From: an uncultured bacterium
Lineage (GTDB): Bacteria; Actinomycetota; Actinomycetes; S36-B12
Assembly: GCA_903850745.1 (NCBI GenBank)
Contig: CAINMH010000115.1
Location: 1 to 32,529, forward strand
Direction: 5' to 3'
Length of the DNA stretch: 32,529 nt
Made by a program: the position numbers and the translations under genes
In this document: positions 14,841 through 23,032 of the stretch, piece by piece
Layout: every line of letters begins with the position of its first letter
Numbering within the stretch: position 1 is the first letter of the stretch
The notes under the pieces: generated by a model
What the model was told of the DNA's origin: nothing
What the model saw: only the letters and a program-made list of their open reading frames with translations
Database searches by the model: none

Positions 14841-17800
14841 CTACCTTCGCAACACTGGACAAATGAAGTCGCCTCGTGTCGATTTCCCGTTGACACCGAC
14901 TACGAGGAGCTTGGTCAACGCTGATCCCCGGCCGCCACCATTGAGGGCTACGAATCGGACGAAGTACGCACACCCGCCTACGAAGCCCGGGATCTTCGTA
15001 TTCGTGCGATTAACCACAACAGGAGCGCCAAATCGCGGTTCGGCCGTGAGCCGGTAGGAGACCTCATACGAGGTCACCCTGGCACCGGTCTTGGGTGCAC
15101 CCCAGCGGAGGTGTGCAACACCATCGGCAGTCACAACGATGCTCGGCCTTGTGACGACTCCTGGCGCGGCTACATCCGCCTTGACCTTGACGCCCAAAGT
15201 CATCGCCCGACGCTGGTTTCCTGGGGTAATTCCCACTGCCTGCAACATGTGCACACCTGCGGTGACCGACATGGGCAATTGAGTCACACCGCTGAACGAA
15301 CCACTCGCGTTAGTAAGCAACGTACCGACATAGATCGCCTTGGCCCGTGTTGCGTGACTGACGCGCGCGCTCCGACTCGTGGGCGGATTGATGTACAACT
15401 CCACATTGGAGTTGGCGCGGAAGCCGGTTCCTGACGTCTGTACGGAACGGTTCGCCTGCAAGAGAAGAACGCCGTTGGCGTCAAGGTTGAGCGGGTTACC
15501 CAATCCATCGAGACCATCAAGGCTCATCGTGAAGCCATTTCCGGAGATCTCCAGACCAGTTTCCTCGCTATTGGGCTCGACCACAACACTGTTATCGGGT
15601 CGACCGTTGACCAGAAGTGCCGAGTCGCCTGGCGGAAGTGGTGCCTGCATCGGTTGAACGACCGGCTCCAGCGGAGTCTCCAGTGGCACCGCACCGAGCG
15701 ATGGTCCAGACGGAGTGGAGTCGCCGTACTCGTTACGTGCCACAACCGTAAAGGTGTAGGTGCGTCCGTTGACCAATCCACGAATGGTGCAACTACCGCC
15801 GCTCGTCGAAGTAAAGGAGCATGTGGCGCCATTGGATGCCGTCACAATGAAACGTACAGGGGTGGTGCCCGAAGGCGCTCGAACCCCGGTGATCACCACC
15901 TGGCCATCACCGGCGACCACGGTGGGGGCTGGGAGCGTGTCTGGTGGCAGGCCGTTACGGGCCCACACGGCGAATAACGTGGTGTCGCCCGCAATGTTGA
16001 ACATTTCGCCCTCGACATAGCTTGTGCCTCGGCCATCTCGTCGGGTATTCCATCCGTCGAAGTGATAACCAGCAAGCTCCAGGGCTCCGCTGTTTCCGAG
16101 TACTACCACGCGTTTGCCTTCGTAGTAGGGGTTAGCCACGTCAGTGGGCGCGGACCCGCTCGCCGCACCATTCGCGTCGTACGTGATGAGGTAGTCAGGC
16201 AGAGCAACCCACTGGGCATACAACGTGACATCAACTGTGGGCACAAATGCTGAGCCCACCGCAAAGGCAGTGCCTGTGCCGTTGGCTACATCGTTCCAAC
16301 CGGCAAACGAGAATCCAGCCTTCTTCATGGTTCCTGCACCGAGGACCGTGATTGTGTCATCAGAGAAGTAGGGGCTCGATGCGTCGACAGGGACTGAGCC
16401 GCCGCTCTTGCCATTGCCGTTGTAGGTCACCGCGTATTGCGGCAGGCTCGTCCACTGCGCGTAGAGCACCAAATTCGCCGCAATTTGGAAGGTCGTACCT
16501 TGACTGTAGGTCGATCCTGAGCCATTCGCTGCTGTGTTCCATCCTGCGAATGAATAGTGCGCACGTGACAGCGCCCCCGGCCCGAGTACGAGCACGGAAT
16601 CACCCAGGTAGTACGGACTGCCGACATCGACAGGTGTCTGACCAGCCGTAGCTCCATTACTGTTATAGCCGATGGTGTGCTGCGGCAGCACCGTCCACTG
16701 CGCATACAAAGTGGTGTTCTGTGTCAGTAGGAACGACGCACCGGCGCTGTAGGGGGTGCCTGTCCCATTGGCAGCCGTATTCCATCCCGCGAACGTGTAG
16801 TGGTTCTTCACGAGGCTTCCCTCGCTCATGACAGTTGCGTATTCATCCGCGTAGTAGGGGCTTGCTGCATCGACAGGAGCGGTGCCACCCGTCGCGCCGT
16901 TGCTGTCGTACGTCATTGTGTAATCCGGCAGAATCTGCCACTGAGCGAACAACGTCGTATTGAGAGCCGCTGAGAATGTGTCGCCTGGCTGATAAGCCGT
17001 GCCACCGCCACCGGGCTGGGTGTTCCAACCGGTGAAGGAGTAGTTGTAGCGGCGCAGCGCTCCACTACCCAGACCAACGCCGGCCACCGTTACCGTCGAG
17101 TTCTCAATGAATGGGCTGGAGTTGTCCGTGGGCACTAGGCCTGCCGTCGAGCCATTGCCCTGATAGTCCACGCTGTAGTACGGAGCGCTCCACTGTGCGT
17201 AAAGAGTGACTCCAGTCGAAAGTGTGAACGTGTCTCCTGAGCTGTAGCCCGTACCCGAGCCATTCGCAGCAGTGTTCCAACCAAGGAAACGTCGCGTGCC
17301 ATTGACAAGCGAACCCGTGTTGCCGACAACTGTCACAGTTGATGACAAGACATACGGCGATGACGCATCAACCGGCACCGAGCCAGACACCGAACCATTA
17401 CCGTCATAGGTGACCTCGTAGACCCACTGCGCATACATTGTCGTCGCACCGGAGAGCGTGAAAGTGTCGTTCACCGCATAGTCCGTGCCCGAACCGTTAG
17501 CTGCAGTGTTCCAGCCATCAAAGACCGCAGCAGTCTTCGATAGACCACTGCCCGAGAGGACCGTCACTGTGGAGCCGTAGGCATAGGGGCTGGAGGAATC
17601 GATCGGCGCAGAGCCGCTCGTAGCGCCATTGGCGTCATAGGTGACCGCTGTCGGATCACCCATCCACTGCGCATACAGCGTCACGTTGGAGGCGATGGCG
17701 AAGGTGTCCGCCGGGCGGTACCACGTGCCCGAGCCATTCGCCGCAGTGTTCCACGCATCGAAGGTGTAATGCGCGCGCATGAGCGTGCCTGTGTTGCCCG

Positions 17801-20522
17801 CAACAGTCACCGTCGCGTTGTTCGCGTATTCAGTGTTGTCGCTCGGCACGCTGCCCGTTTCGGCCCCATTGTCGTTGTAGGTGATCGTGCGGACCACGGG
17901 TATTTGGAAGGCGATGATGTATCCCCCGTCCCTGCCATCCCCTCCGGCGGCGTTGTAATAGCCACCGCCACCGCCACTGCCGTAACGGCCCGTCGCGTCG
18001 TTGTCATGAATGATGGAGTTAACCCCACCGCCCATGCCGCCATAGGTGTTTGGCGGAGTGCCGCCCGCACCTCGGCCGGGTGTTCCGCCATATGCAGCTC
18101 CGCCACCGCCACCCGACCCAAACGGCCCGGTCACCGGATCATCGCTATTCATGCCGTTAAAGAGTCCGAGGCCTACCGAAATGCCCACGCCGCCTTCTCC
18201 GCCATTGGCGCCAGCGCCATCCGTTCCGTCGTAGTCAGCGCCCGCTCCGCCTCCAGCACCTGTCCACGTGGTCGTGCCGCCGGAGAATGAAGTCGATACG
18301 CCATCAACCGTGTTTCCACTTGCACCACCTACTGCGTTACTCGCGCCGGCTGCGCCATTCTGGCCACCGTTGGCGGCCCACGAATTCGACCCAATGGTGA
18401 GCGTCGAAGGATTGCCGTCCGTACCGTCGGCGCCGGCTGCGCCACCGGTGCCGGCCGTACCCAAGATGAAGCTCAGCGAATCACCCGCGGCGACACTCAC
18501 CCCGGTGTCGATCGTGACGTTGCCCCCTCCTCCTCCGGTGCCGCCATAGCCTGCTCCCCCGGCAAGTGCGCCTCCGCCTCCGCCGCCTCCGCCGCCAACG
18601 ACGACCAGATCAATATTGGTCACGCCGGAAGGAATTGTCGACGGGGCCGGAAAGCCTAGGCCGGAACCCCATACACAGATTGTGGGATCGAGTGTCGAAC
18701 TCAGTGCCGAGTAGCCGGCACACGTGGGTGGATCACTCCACTGCGCGTATAACGTCAATCCGGAAGTCATCGAAAATGTGCTGCCCGCGGACACCGCGGT
18801 ACCCGACCCATTGGCCGCAGTGTTCCAACCTACGAAGACCTTGCCGGTGTTTCGTAGTGTGCCCTTCCCAAGCGCCGTAACTGTTGAACCGTATGGTCGC
18901 GCGATATCCACCGGCACCGTGCCACTTGTCGCACCATTAGCGTCGTAGGCCATCGACGTCGGATCGCCGAGCCACTTCGCATAGAGCGTCGTGGCCGCGC
19001 TCATCGTGAGCGAGTCACCTGCGACATACGACGTGCCTGAACCATTGGCAGCGGTGTTCCACCCATTGAAGGTGTAGTTAGTGCGCGCCAACGTGCCGGT
19101 ATTGCCCGCAACCGTCGCACTAGCACCGGCGGCGTAGGCGGTGCCGTCAGTCGGCGCACTTCCCGATGTCGCCCCGTTGCCGTTGTAGGTGACCGAATAC
19201 GTTGAGGAGGTGCTGGCAAAGGTGCAGCCATTGGGGAAGGCCTTCAACGTGGGATAGGAGCCATCCGTCAGGTTCCACACGGCGGATGACAAGCCGGCGC
19301 TCGTCCAGTTGGATGCCGTCTTCATCCAGGCAGTGGTCTGGCCGGTAGCGACTCCCCCCGATGACGAGGAAATGGGTCCCTTCTCTACGGTCACGCCCGA
19401 GACTGTGAGGTCCCAGAAGTTTGTCACCGACGCGGGGGAAGAGGTTTGGTCGTTGACCACCCACCCGAAACTCTCACTTATCCCCGCGAAAGTGCCGGTG
19501 AACGGGGTCACAGCGAACGTGCGGGTTGTTGTGCCTGCGCTCTGGAGTACCCCAACGAAGCCTGCGCCATAGCCAGGGTGGGTGACCGTGCCTGCTGCAT
19601 AGCTGTCCGTTACCGCCGCCACGACAATCTCATCGGCGAATCCAGCCGCGTCTCTACCTGGATCCTCCGAGAACACATTCGCCGTCGTAAAGCTCTCCGA
19701 GACGGGTCTGCTGATCCGTCCCACGAGCCCTCCAGCGCCCCCGAGGATGGCCCCTGACGTGCCGACAGTCTTGACACTCCCGCCATCGACGCACGATTTG
19801 GTGAGGCTGCCGATCGCCGTGGGGCCGCTGTACCTGTCGGCGATTTCCCCGGCCAGCCCACCCACGCGCCCGCCGCCGATGACGGTGGGGTTACGCACGG
19901 CAACTTCCTCGATGACGCCTCCCTGGCTCTTACCGACCAGGGCGCCGACAAACTCCTCGCCAGGCGCTTGAACATCGGGGTCAACAAGATCAAGGTTCTT
20001 GATTACCGCCGGTGACGAGATCCACCCGAAAAGTCCCACGCCAGTCCATTGGCTGTAGGAGAGCGTCGTCGGCCCAGCGACCGTCAGGTTGCTGATCGCA
20101 TGGTTATTGCCGTCATAGCTGCTGCGAAAAGTGCACCAGTTACTGGAGCAGTTGACGCCAAGTCCAACATTCGACTCTCTACCCCCGATGGGATCGAATG
20201 TGTACCCGTCAAGGTCGATGTCCGTGGTCTGGATGAAGTATCGACTTGGTGTCGCGACGACCGTAGTCATGTCCTCGGTGCAGTCGGCGAGCTCTTGAAG
20301 TTCGAGGGCAGTCGAGACCTGATAGGGATCGCTTGAAGTACCGGTGCCTCCCGAGAAGGTCGGGCTACTGCCGCAGACACCATCCGTAGTCCACGACACA
20401 TAGGGAAGAAGCGGAGATGCCGAGGCGGCCTGTGGCACGGCAACACCGCTACCGACCGCGAATGCACCTGCGACCATCAGCGTCGTGAGGACCCCCGAGA
20501 TCAACCTGCCGACCCGATTCAT
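14841..20522 (-). CDS. Giant secreted protein: GLUG-like, InlB B-repeats, Gly-rich, Fn3
   Basis: A 1,893-residue exported protein, probably an adhesin or cell-surface filament. A Sec signal peptide ends at about A35 (AASA/S). Residues about 40-440 form a GLUG-type beta-helical region (GGLAGEI, GGLVGRI, GAGFVGVL). Two InlB B-repeats (about 441-600) come next. A glycine-rich domain (about 600-877) separates them from eight more InlB repeats (877-1525), each with an F-x-G-W-N-T-A-A-N-G-S-G-like core and an L-Y-A-Q-W end. An Fn3 domain, a linker domain and a final Fn3 domain complete it. There is no LPXTG and no C-terminal membrane helix, so it is released or held non-covalently. TAGGAG lies 5 nt before the ATG at 20522. 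Three 20-bp repeats lie upstream. Confidence 0.9.
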   Translation of the reverse strand: MNRVGRLISGVLTTLMVAGAFAVGSGVAVPQAASASPLLPYVSWTTDGVCGSSPTFSGGTGTSSDPYQVSTALELQELADCTEDMTTVVATPSRYFIQTTDIDLDGYTFDPIGGRESNVGLGVNCSSNWCTFRSSYDGNNHAISNLTVAGPTTLSYSQWTGVGLFGWISSPAVIKNLDLVDPDVQAPGEEFVGALVGKSQGGVIEEVAVRNPTVIGGGRVGGLAGEIADRYSGPTAIGSLTKSCVDGGSVKTVGTSGAILGGAGGLVGRISRPVSESFTTANVFSEDPGRDAAGFADEIVVAAVTDSYAAGTVTHPGYGAGFVGVLQSAGTTTRTFAVTPFTGTFAGISESFGWVVNDQTSSPASVTNFWDLTVSGVTVEKGPISSSSGGVATGQTTAWMKTASNWTSAGLSSAVWNLTDGSYPTLKAFPNGCTFASTSSTYSVTYNGNGATSGSAPTDGTAYAAGASATVAGNTGTLARTNYTFNGWNTAANGSGTSYVAGDSLTMSAATTLYAKWLGDPTSMAYDANGATSGTVPVDIARPYGSTVTALGKGTLRNTGKVFVGWNTAANGSGTAVSAGSTFSMTSGLTLYAQWSDPPTCAGYSALSSTLDPTICVWGSGLGFPAPSTIPSGVTNIDLVVVGGGGGGGGGALAGGAGYGGTGGGGGNVTIDTGVSVAAGDSLSFILGTAGTGGAAGADGTDGNPSTLTIGSNSWAANGGQNGAAGASNAVGGASGNTVDGVSTSFSGGTTTWTGAGGGAGADYDGTDGAGANGGEGGVGISVGLGLFNGMNSDDPVTGPFGSGGGGGAAYGGTPGRGAGGTPPNTYGGMGGGVNSIIHDNDATGRYGSGGGGGYYNAAGGDGRDGGYIIAFQIPVVRTITYNDNGAETGSVPSDNTEYANNATVTVAGNTGTLMRAHYTFDAWNTAANGSGTWYRPADTFAIASNVTLYAQWMGDPTAVTYDANGATSGSAPIDSSSPYAYGSTVTVLSGSGLSKTAAVFDGWNTAANGSGTDYAVNDTFTLSGATTMYAQWVYEVTYDGNGSVSGSVPVDASSPYVLSSTVTVVGNTGSLVNGTRRFLGWNTAANGSGTGYSSGDTFTLSTGVTLYAQWSAPYYSVDYQGNGSTAGLVPTDNSSPFIENSTVTVAGVGLGSGALRRYNYSFTGWNTQPGGGGTAYQPGDTFSAALNTTLFAQWQILPDYTMTYDSNGATGGTAPVDAASPYYADEYATVMSEGSLVKNHYTFAGWNTAANGTGTPYSAGASFLLTQNTTLYAQWTVLPQHTIGYNSNGATAGQTPVDVGSPYYLGDSVLVLGPGALSRAHYSFAGWNTAANGSGSTYSQGTTFQIAANLVLYAQWTSLPQYAVTYNGNGKSGGSVPVDASSPYFSDDTITVLGAGTMKKAGFSFAGWNDVANGTGTAFAVGSAFVPTVDVTLYAQWVALPDYLITYDANGAASGSAPTDVANPYYEGKRVVVLGNSGALELAGYHFDGWNTRRDGRGTSYVEGEMFNIAGDTTLFAVWARNGLPPDTLPAPTVVAGDGQVVITGVRAPSGTTPVRFIVTASNGATCSFTSTSGGSCTIRGLVNGRTYTFTVVARNEYGDSTPSGPSLGAVPLETPLEPVVQPMQAPLPPGDSALLVNGRPDNSVVVEPNSEETGLEISGNGFTMSLDGLDGLGNPLNLDANGVLLLQANRSVQTSGTGFRANSNVELYINPPTSRSARVSHATRAKAIYVGTLLTNASGSFSGVTQLPMSVTAGVHMLQAVGITPGNQRRAMTLGVKVKADVAAPGVVTRPSIVVTADGVAHLRWGAPKTGARVTSYEVSYRLTAEPRFGAPVVVNRTNTKIPGFVGGCAYFVRFVALNGGGRGSALTKLLVVGVNGKSTRGDFICPVLRR
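15950..17893 (-). repeat. Eight tandem InlB B-repeat units (C-terminal block)
   Basis: Eight units of about 78-84 codons each follow the scheme TYDxNGxxxGxxPxD..SPY, then V-x-x-x-x-x-L, then F-x-GWNTAANGSGT, then T-L-Y-A-Q-W. The units differ at many synonymous and non-synonymous sites, so they are old duplications rather than a recent expansion. Linkers such as LPDY and LPQH join the later units. Confidence 0.9.
17894..18723 (-). other. Glycine-rich domain inserted between InlB repeats
   Basis: About 275 codons between repeats 2 and 3 encode a glycine-rich domain with runs of up to nine glycines, GTGG, GAAG and GGAGAD turns. It starts with a cysteine-containing strand region (CAGYSALSS, TICVWGSG) and a hydrophobic strand (IDLVVVGGG) and ends in GGYIIAFQIP. 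The hydrophobic entry and exit strands suggest a folded glycine-rich beta-domain rather than a simple flexible linker. Confidence 0.8.
18724..19200 (-). repeat. Two InlB B-repeat units (N-terminal block)
   Basis: Two units with the same core as the C-terminal block (FNGWNTAANGSGT and FVGWNTAANGSGT) join the GLUG-like region to the glycine-rich domain. Both end in L-Y-A-[KQ]-W. Confidence 0.9.
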
Positions 20523-20560
20523 TGCTGCTCCTACCCTGAGATTCGTGCATGATCGCGTTT

Positions 20561-20620
20561 GGATACCGTATATGACATGTAGATACCAGTCATGACTGTA
20601 CGATACCGGCAATGATGATT
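20561..20620. repeat. Three tandem 20-bp units sharing GATACC-N4-ATGA
   Basis: GATACC occurs at 20562, 20582 and 20602 and ATGA at 20572, 20592 and 20612, so three units repeat at exactly 20 bp, close to two helical turns. The middle unit contains a perfect 12-bp palindrome, CAGTCATGACTG (20587-20598). The array sits 38 nt upstream of the giant gene's ATG and 77 nt upstream of the double-TetR ATG. Cooperative binding of a regulator on one DNA face is the natural reading; which protein binds is unknown. Confidence 0.8.
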
Positions 20621-20685
20621 GCTACTTCTCGGCAAAAATTCTTCGTCGTGAGTCGCAGCCCACACCGAGGTCGTATAGAAGGTCA

Positions 20686-20691
20686 TAACCT
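20686..20691 (+). promoter_or_regulatory. -10 box of a leaderless double-TetR promoter
   Basis: TAACCT is followed by exactly six bases and the ATG at 20698. A GTG at 20692 is in frame, but this geometry favours the ATG. Confidence 0.5.
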
Positions 20692-20697
20692 GTGCAC

Positions 20698-21882
20698 ATG
20701 AGTCAGCCGTCCAATGCGAGCTCGCGCCCCCTGCGCGCCGTCCGCAACGACGCAGTGATTCTGGAGGCAGCCACCCGCCTCGCTGCTGCAGAAGGCTGGT
20801 CGGGGCTACTCTTCCCCCGGGTGGCGGCTGATGCGGGCCTCTCCATCCGTCCGCTGCACGAGCGATTTGACGATCGAGAAAGCCTCGCCGCTGACCTTTG
20901 GCGACTTCGACTGGTGAGCGAAATTGTCCCCGCATTGGCAAATGTGGTGGCCGCAATCCACGGTAATGGCCCAGAGGCACTTGACGAGGCGCTTCAACGA
21001 TTCAGCCAGCCAAGCATTCCTCTGCAGGCGGCAAGCGAACTTCTCATGGTTGCGGCTACCTCACCCGATTTGTTCGCCGGAGTGCGCGCAGATTTGGGAG
21101 GGCACCTAGATTCCTGGCTGTCGCCCCGACCGAGGCTGCTCACCCGTGCTGAAGCCGCGCGCAATGCATTCGGGATCGCCGTCGCTCTAGGCCTGCTCAT
21201 AGCCGCTCGGCGCTATCCAAGTCGCGACGTGAATCTGACTGCCTACGCGACCGAATTATGGTGCGCCATGCAGAAACGATTAGCGCCCGCAAAACTGCCC
21301 AGTCGAATCGCCGAGCACCTTGATGTCGCAATCAACTTCGGCACTGACGACCCGGCATGGGAGAAGCTACTCAATGCCACAGTTGTCACCGTCGGTCAGC
21401 TCGGATACGAACGGGCAACCGTGACCGTCATCTCTGAGGCAGCGGGATTTACTAAGGGCTTGCTCTTTCGTCGTTACGAGACCAAACGTGACCTGTTTCT
21501 TGATGCCACCCGCCGTATGAGTGCGTCATCCATGGAAGCCAACCTCGCTTTCCAGCATGCCGTCTCCCAGGAATACTCCCCCGGCATCGCAGGTGCTGTC
21601 GCCATTCGTGAGTTCATGCGCCCCGGCCGCGAGTTGCTACGCAATATCTTTCTTGAGCAACTGCGCCTTGCGATCCATGACCCGGAAATCCGCGCCTCAA
21701 TTGACTCTGAGATCGATCCGGTCATGACTGACGAGGCAGCGCTGATGGGTGCTTCTGAGCAACTCATATACGTGCACACCGGTCAGGCACTGGCCAATGG
21801 AGTGGTGCAGTTGCAGGTGCTCTATCCGAGCGCTTGGAACCTCCCGTACGACGTCGTCGAGAGAGCGCTCGCTGCTGACTAG
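20698..21882 (+). CDS. Tandem double-domain TetR-family regulator
   Basis: A 394-residue protein made of two TetR-like halves. The first DNA-binding domain is at about residues 16-66 (VAADAGLSIRPLHERFDDRESL) and the second at about 221-270 (ISEAAGFTKGLLFRRYETKRDLF); each is followed by a helical ligand/dimer region. The first half is the more degenerate one. Ordinary TetR proteins of about 200 residues act as homodimers; this one could be a single-chain pseudo-dimer that reads a non-palindromic site. The thioesterase gene follows after 9 nt, and the giant secreted-protein gene is divergent across the 20-bp repeat array. Either or both could be its targets. Confidence 0.85.
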   Translation: MSQPSNASSRPLRAVRNDAVILEAATRLAAAEGWSGLLFPRVAADAGLSIRPLHERFDDRESLAADLWRLRLVSEIVPALANVVAAIHGNGPEALDEALQRFSQPSIPLQAASELLMVAATSPDLFAGVRADLGGHLDSWLSPRPRLLTRAEAARNAFGIAVALGLLIAARRYPSRDVNLTAYATELWCAMQKRLAPAKLPSRIAEHLDVAINFGTDDPAWEKLLNATVVTVGQLGYERATVTVISEAAGFTKGLLFRRYETKRDLFLDATRRMSASSMEANLAFQHAVSQEYSPGIAGAVAIREFMRPGRELLRNIFLEQLRLAIHDPEIRASIDSEIDPVMTDEAALMGASEQLIYVHTGQALANGVVQLQVLYPSAWNLPYDVVERALAAD

Positions 21883-21885
21883 ACT
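21880..21885 (+). promoter_or_regulatory. -10 box of a leaderless thioesterase promoter
   Basis: TAGACT overlaps the TAG stop codon of the TetR gene and lies 6 nt before the thioesterase ATG at 21892. The thioesterase can therefore be expressed without the upstream gene. Confidence 0.45.
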
Positions 21886-21891
21886 GCATAC

Positions 21892-22275
21892 ATGGTTGTA
21901 GTCCCGGTCTATCGCAGGTTTAGTGATTTGGATCCGCTCGGCCACGTTAACAACGTGGTCTACCACGACTACCTCCAAGAGGCCCGCGTCGTTCAGATGA
22001 GCGACATAGGCGCCATTGTGAATACGGACTTCGCCCAGATTGTGGTGAAGCAGGAAATTCGCCACATCAAGCCGCTGAGCTACTCACGCGAGCCGATCAT
22101 GATTGAGGTCAGCCTCACCTCGTTGACGCGTGCGACCTATTCACTCGCGTACCGGATCCTTGACGAAAATGGCGAGCTAGTCGCGGAAGCCACGTCGCAG
22201 CTGGCCGTGATCGATCCCACTTCGGGCCGACCGATTCGGATCCCCGAAGTTATCGCGGAGCGACTGAAGAACTAA
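21892..22275 (+). CDS. Acyl-CoA thioesterase, 4HBT hotdog family
   Basis: A 127-residue single hotdog-fold protein that hydrolyses acyl-CoA thioesters. The signature RFSDLDPLGHVNNVVYHDYLQEAR covers residues 9-32, with the likely catalytic D14 and the H18-V-N-N loop. It has no signal peptide and the normal length for a YbgC/4-hydroxybenzoyl-CoA-thioesterase-like homotetramer. Its position 9 nt after the TetR gene suggests joint control. The stop overlaps that of the convergent second TetR gene by 4 nt. Confidence 0.92.
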   Translation: MVVVPVYRRFSDLDPLGHVNNVVYHDYLQEARVVQMSDIGAIVNTDFAQIVVKQEIRHIKPLSYSREPIMIEVSLTSLTRATYSLAYRILDENGELVAEATSQLAVIDPTSGRPIRIPEVIAERLKN

Positions 22276-22928
22276 TCGACCGCTCGCGAGGCATCCACAG
22301 GTAGCGGCAAGTTCACTAGTCTGTGGGCCTTTGCAGGCGATATGCCGATCATAGGTAGCGCGACTTCTAGAGCGGTATCTGAGTCTGCCGGACTAACAGT
22401 TGGATCCAGCACTGCCACTTGGAGTGTGTGCATCAGCACCGCTACGAGATTGCCGACGCGTTGCTCAACGTGGTCAATTTTCAAGACACCACTAGCGACG
22501 AGTTGGCCAATGTGATCGGCGAGGTTGCGCGTCGATAGGGGCAAGGCCACCATGGCCTCCGCGGGACTATTTGCCACCATCCCTCCGAAGATCGGGTGCG
22601 TGACTCCCCCGCGTACGAATAGGCGCATCGGAACAACTAGTTGCTCAAGTGGGTCTGCAACCTCGGCCGTCATTTCGTCCACCCAGGTTTCCCATTCCGC
22701 CATAGCGCTAACTACCGCAGTAGCGAAGAGCAACTCCTTTGTTTCGAAGTGTTTGTAGAGGGTGCTGACTGACATGCCAACCTGCGCCGCGATCTCCTCA
22801 ACAGTGGCCGAGGGGCCTTGCTTCGCCAATACCTCCTGGCCAGCCCGGATGATGGCGGCTCGGTTGCGCGCGAAGTAGGCAGCCTTGCGTCCCTCCTGGG
22901 GACGCTTGGGGTCCGGTGCTGGCGCCAT
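22272..22928 (-). CDS. TetR/AcrR family transcriptional regulator
   Basis: A 218-residue regulator with one canonical TetR DNA-binding domain (about residues 22-70; TVEEIAAQVGMSVSTLYKHFETKELLF) and a helical ligand-binding half. An Arg/Lys-rich N-terminal arm (KRPQEGRKAAYFARNR) may touch the minor groove. A TAGACT box 7 nt before the ATG indicates a leaderless transcript. It is divergent from the RCC1 gene across a 104-nt AT-rich gap that holds an imperfect dyad (GGTA-N5-TACC at 22985-22997), a candidate operator. The ligand is unknown. Confidence 0.92.
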   Translation of the reverse strand: MAPAPDPKRPQEGRKAAYFARNRAAIIRAGQEVLAKQGPSATVEEIAAQVGMSVSTLYKHFETKELLFATAVVSAMAEWETWVDEMTAEVADPLEQLVVPMRLFVRGGVTHPIFGGMVANSPAEAMVALPLSTRNLADHIGQLVASGVLKIDHVEQRVGNLVAVLMHTLQVAVLDPTVSPADSDTALEVALPMIGISPAKAHRLVNLPLPVDASRAVD

Positions 22929-22935
22929 AGGGGGA

Positions 22936-22941
22936 AGTCTA
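22936..22941 (-). promoter_or_regulatory. -10 box of a leaderless TetR promoter
   Basis: TAGACT on the minus strand is followed by TCCCCCT and the ATG at 22928. No Shine-Dalgarno sequence is possible in the C-rich gap. Confidence 0.5.
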
Positions 22942-23032
22942 GAGGGTCACGCAACAGGCTAAATCAAAGCAATACTTGTATATAGGTATATTGTACCATT
23001 ATTCGTCCTTCCCTTCGTCCCCTGAGGTCCAG

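Noticed and set aside
17769-18290. Plus-strand open frame opposite the glycine-rich domain
   Set aside because: The frame is open because glycine codons read in reverse give Ala/Pro/Thr/Arg codons; no start signal or family is seen.
15950-19200. Regularly spaced repeats that could suggest a CRISPR array
   Set aside because: The period is about 240 bp, the copies are imperfect and they encode InlB B-repeats in frame, so this is a protein repeat.
20523-20612. Upstream extension of the giant gene with 30 more residues
   Set aside because: It would place the Sec signal peptide inside the protein and read through the 20-bp repeat array; AGGAG before 20522 marks the real start.
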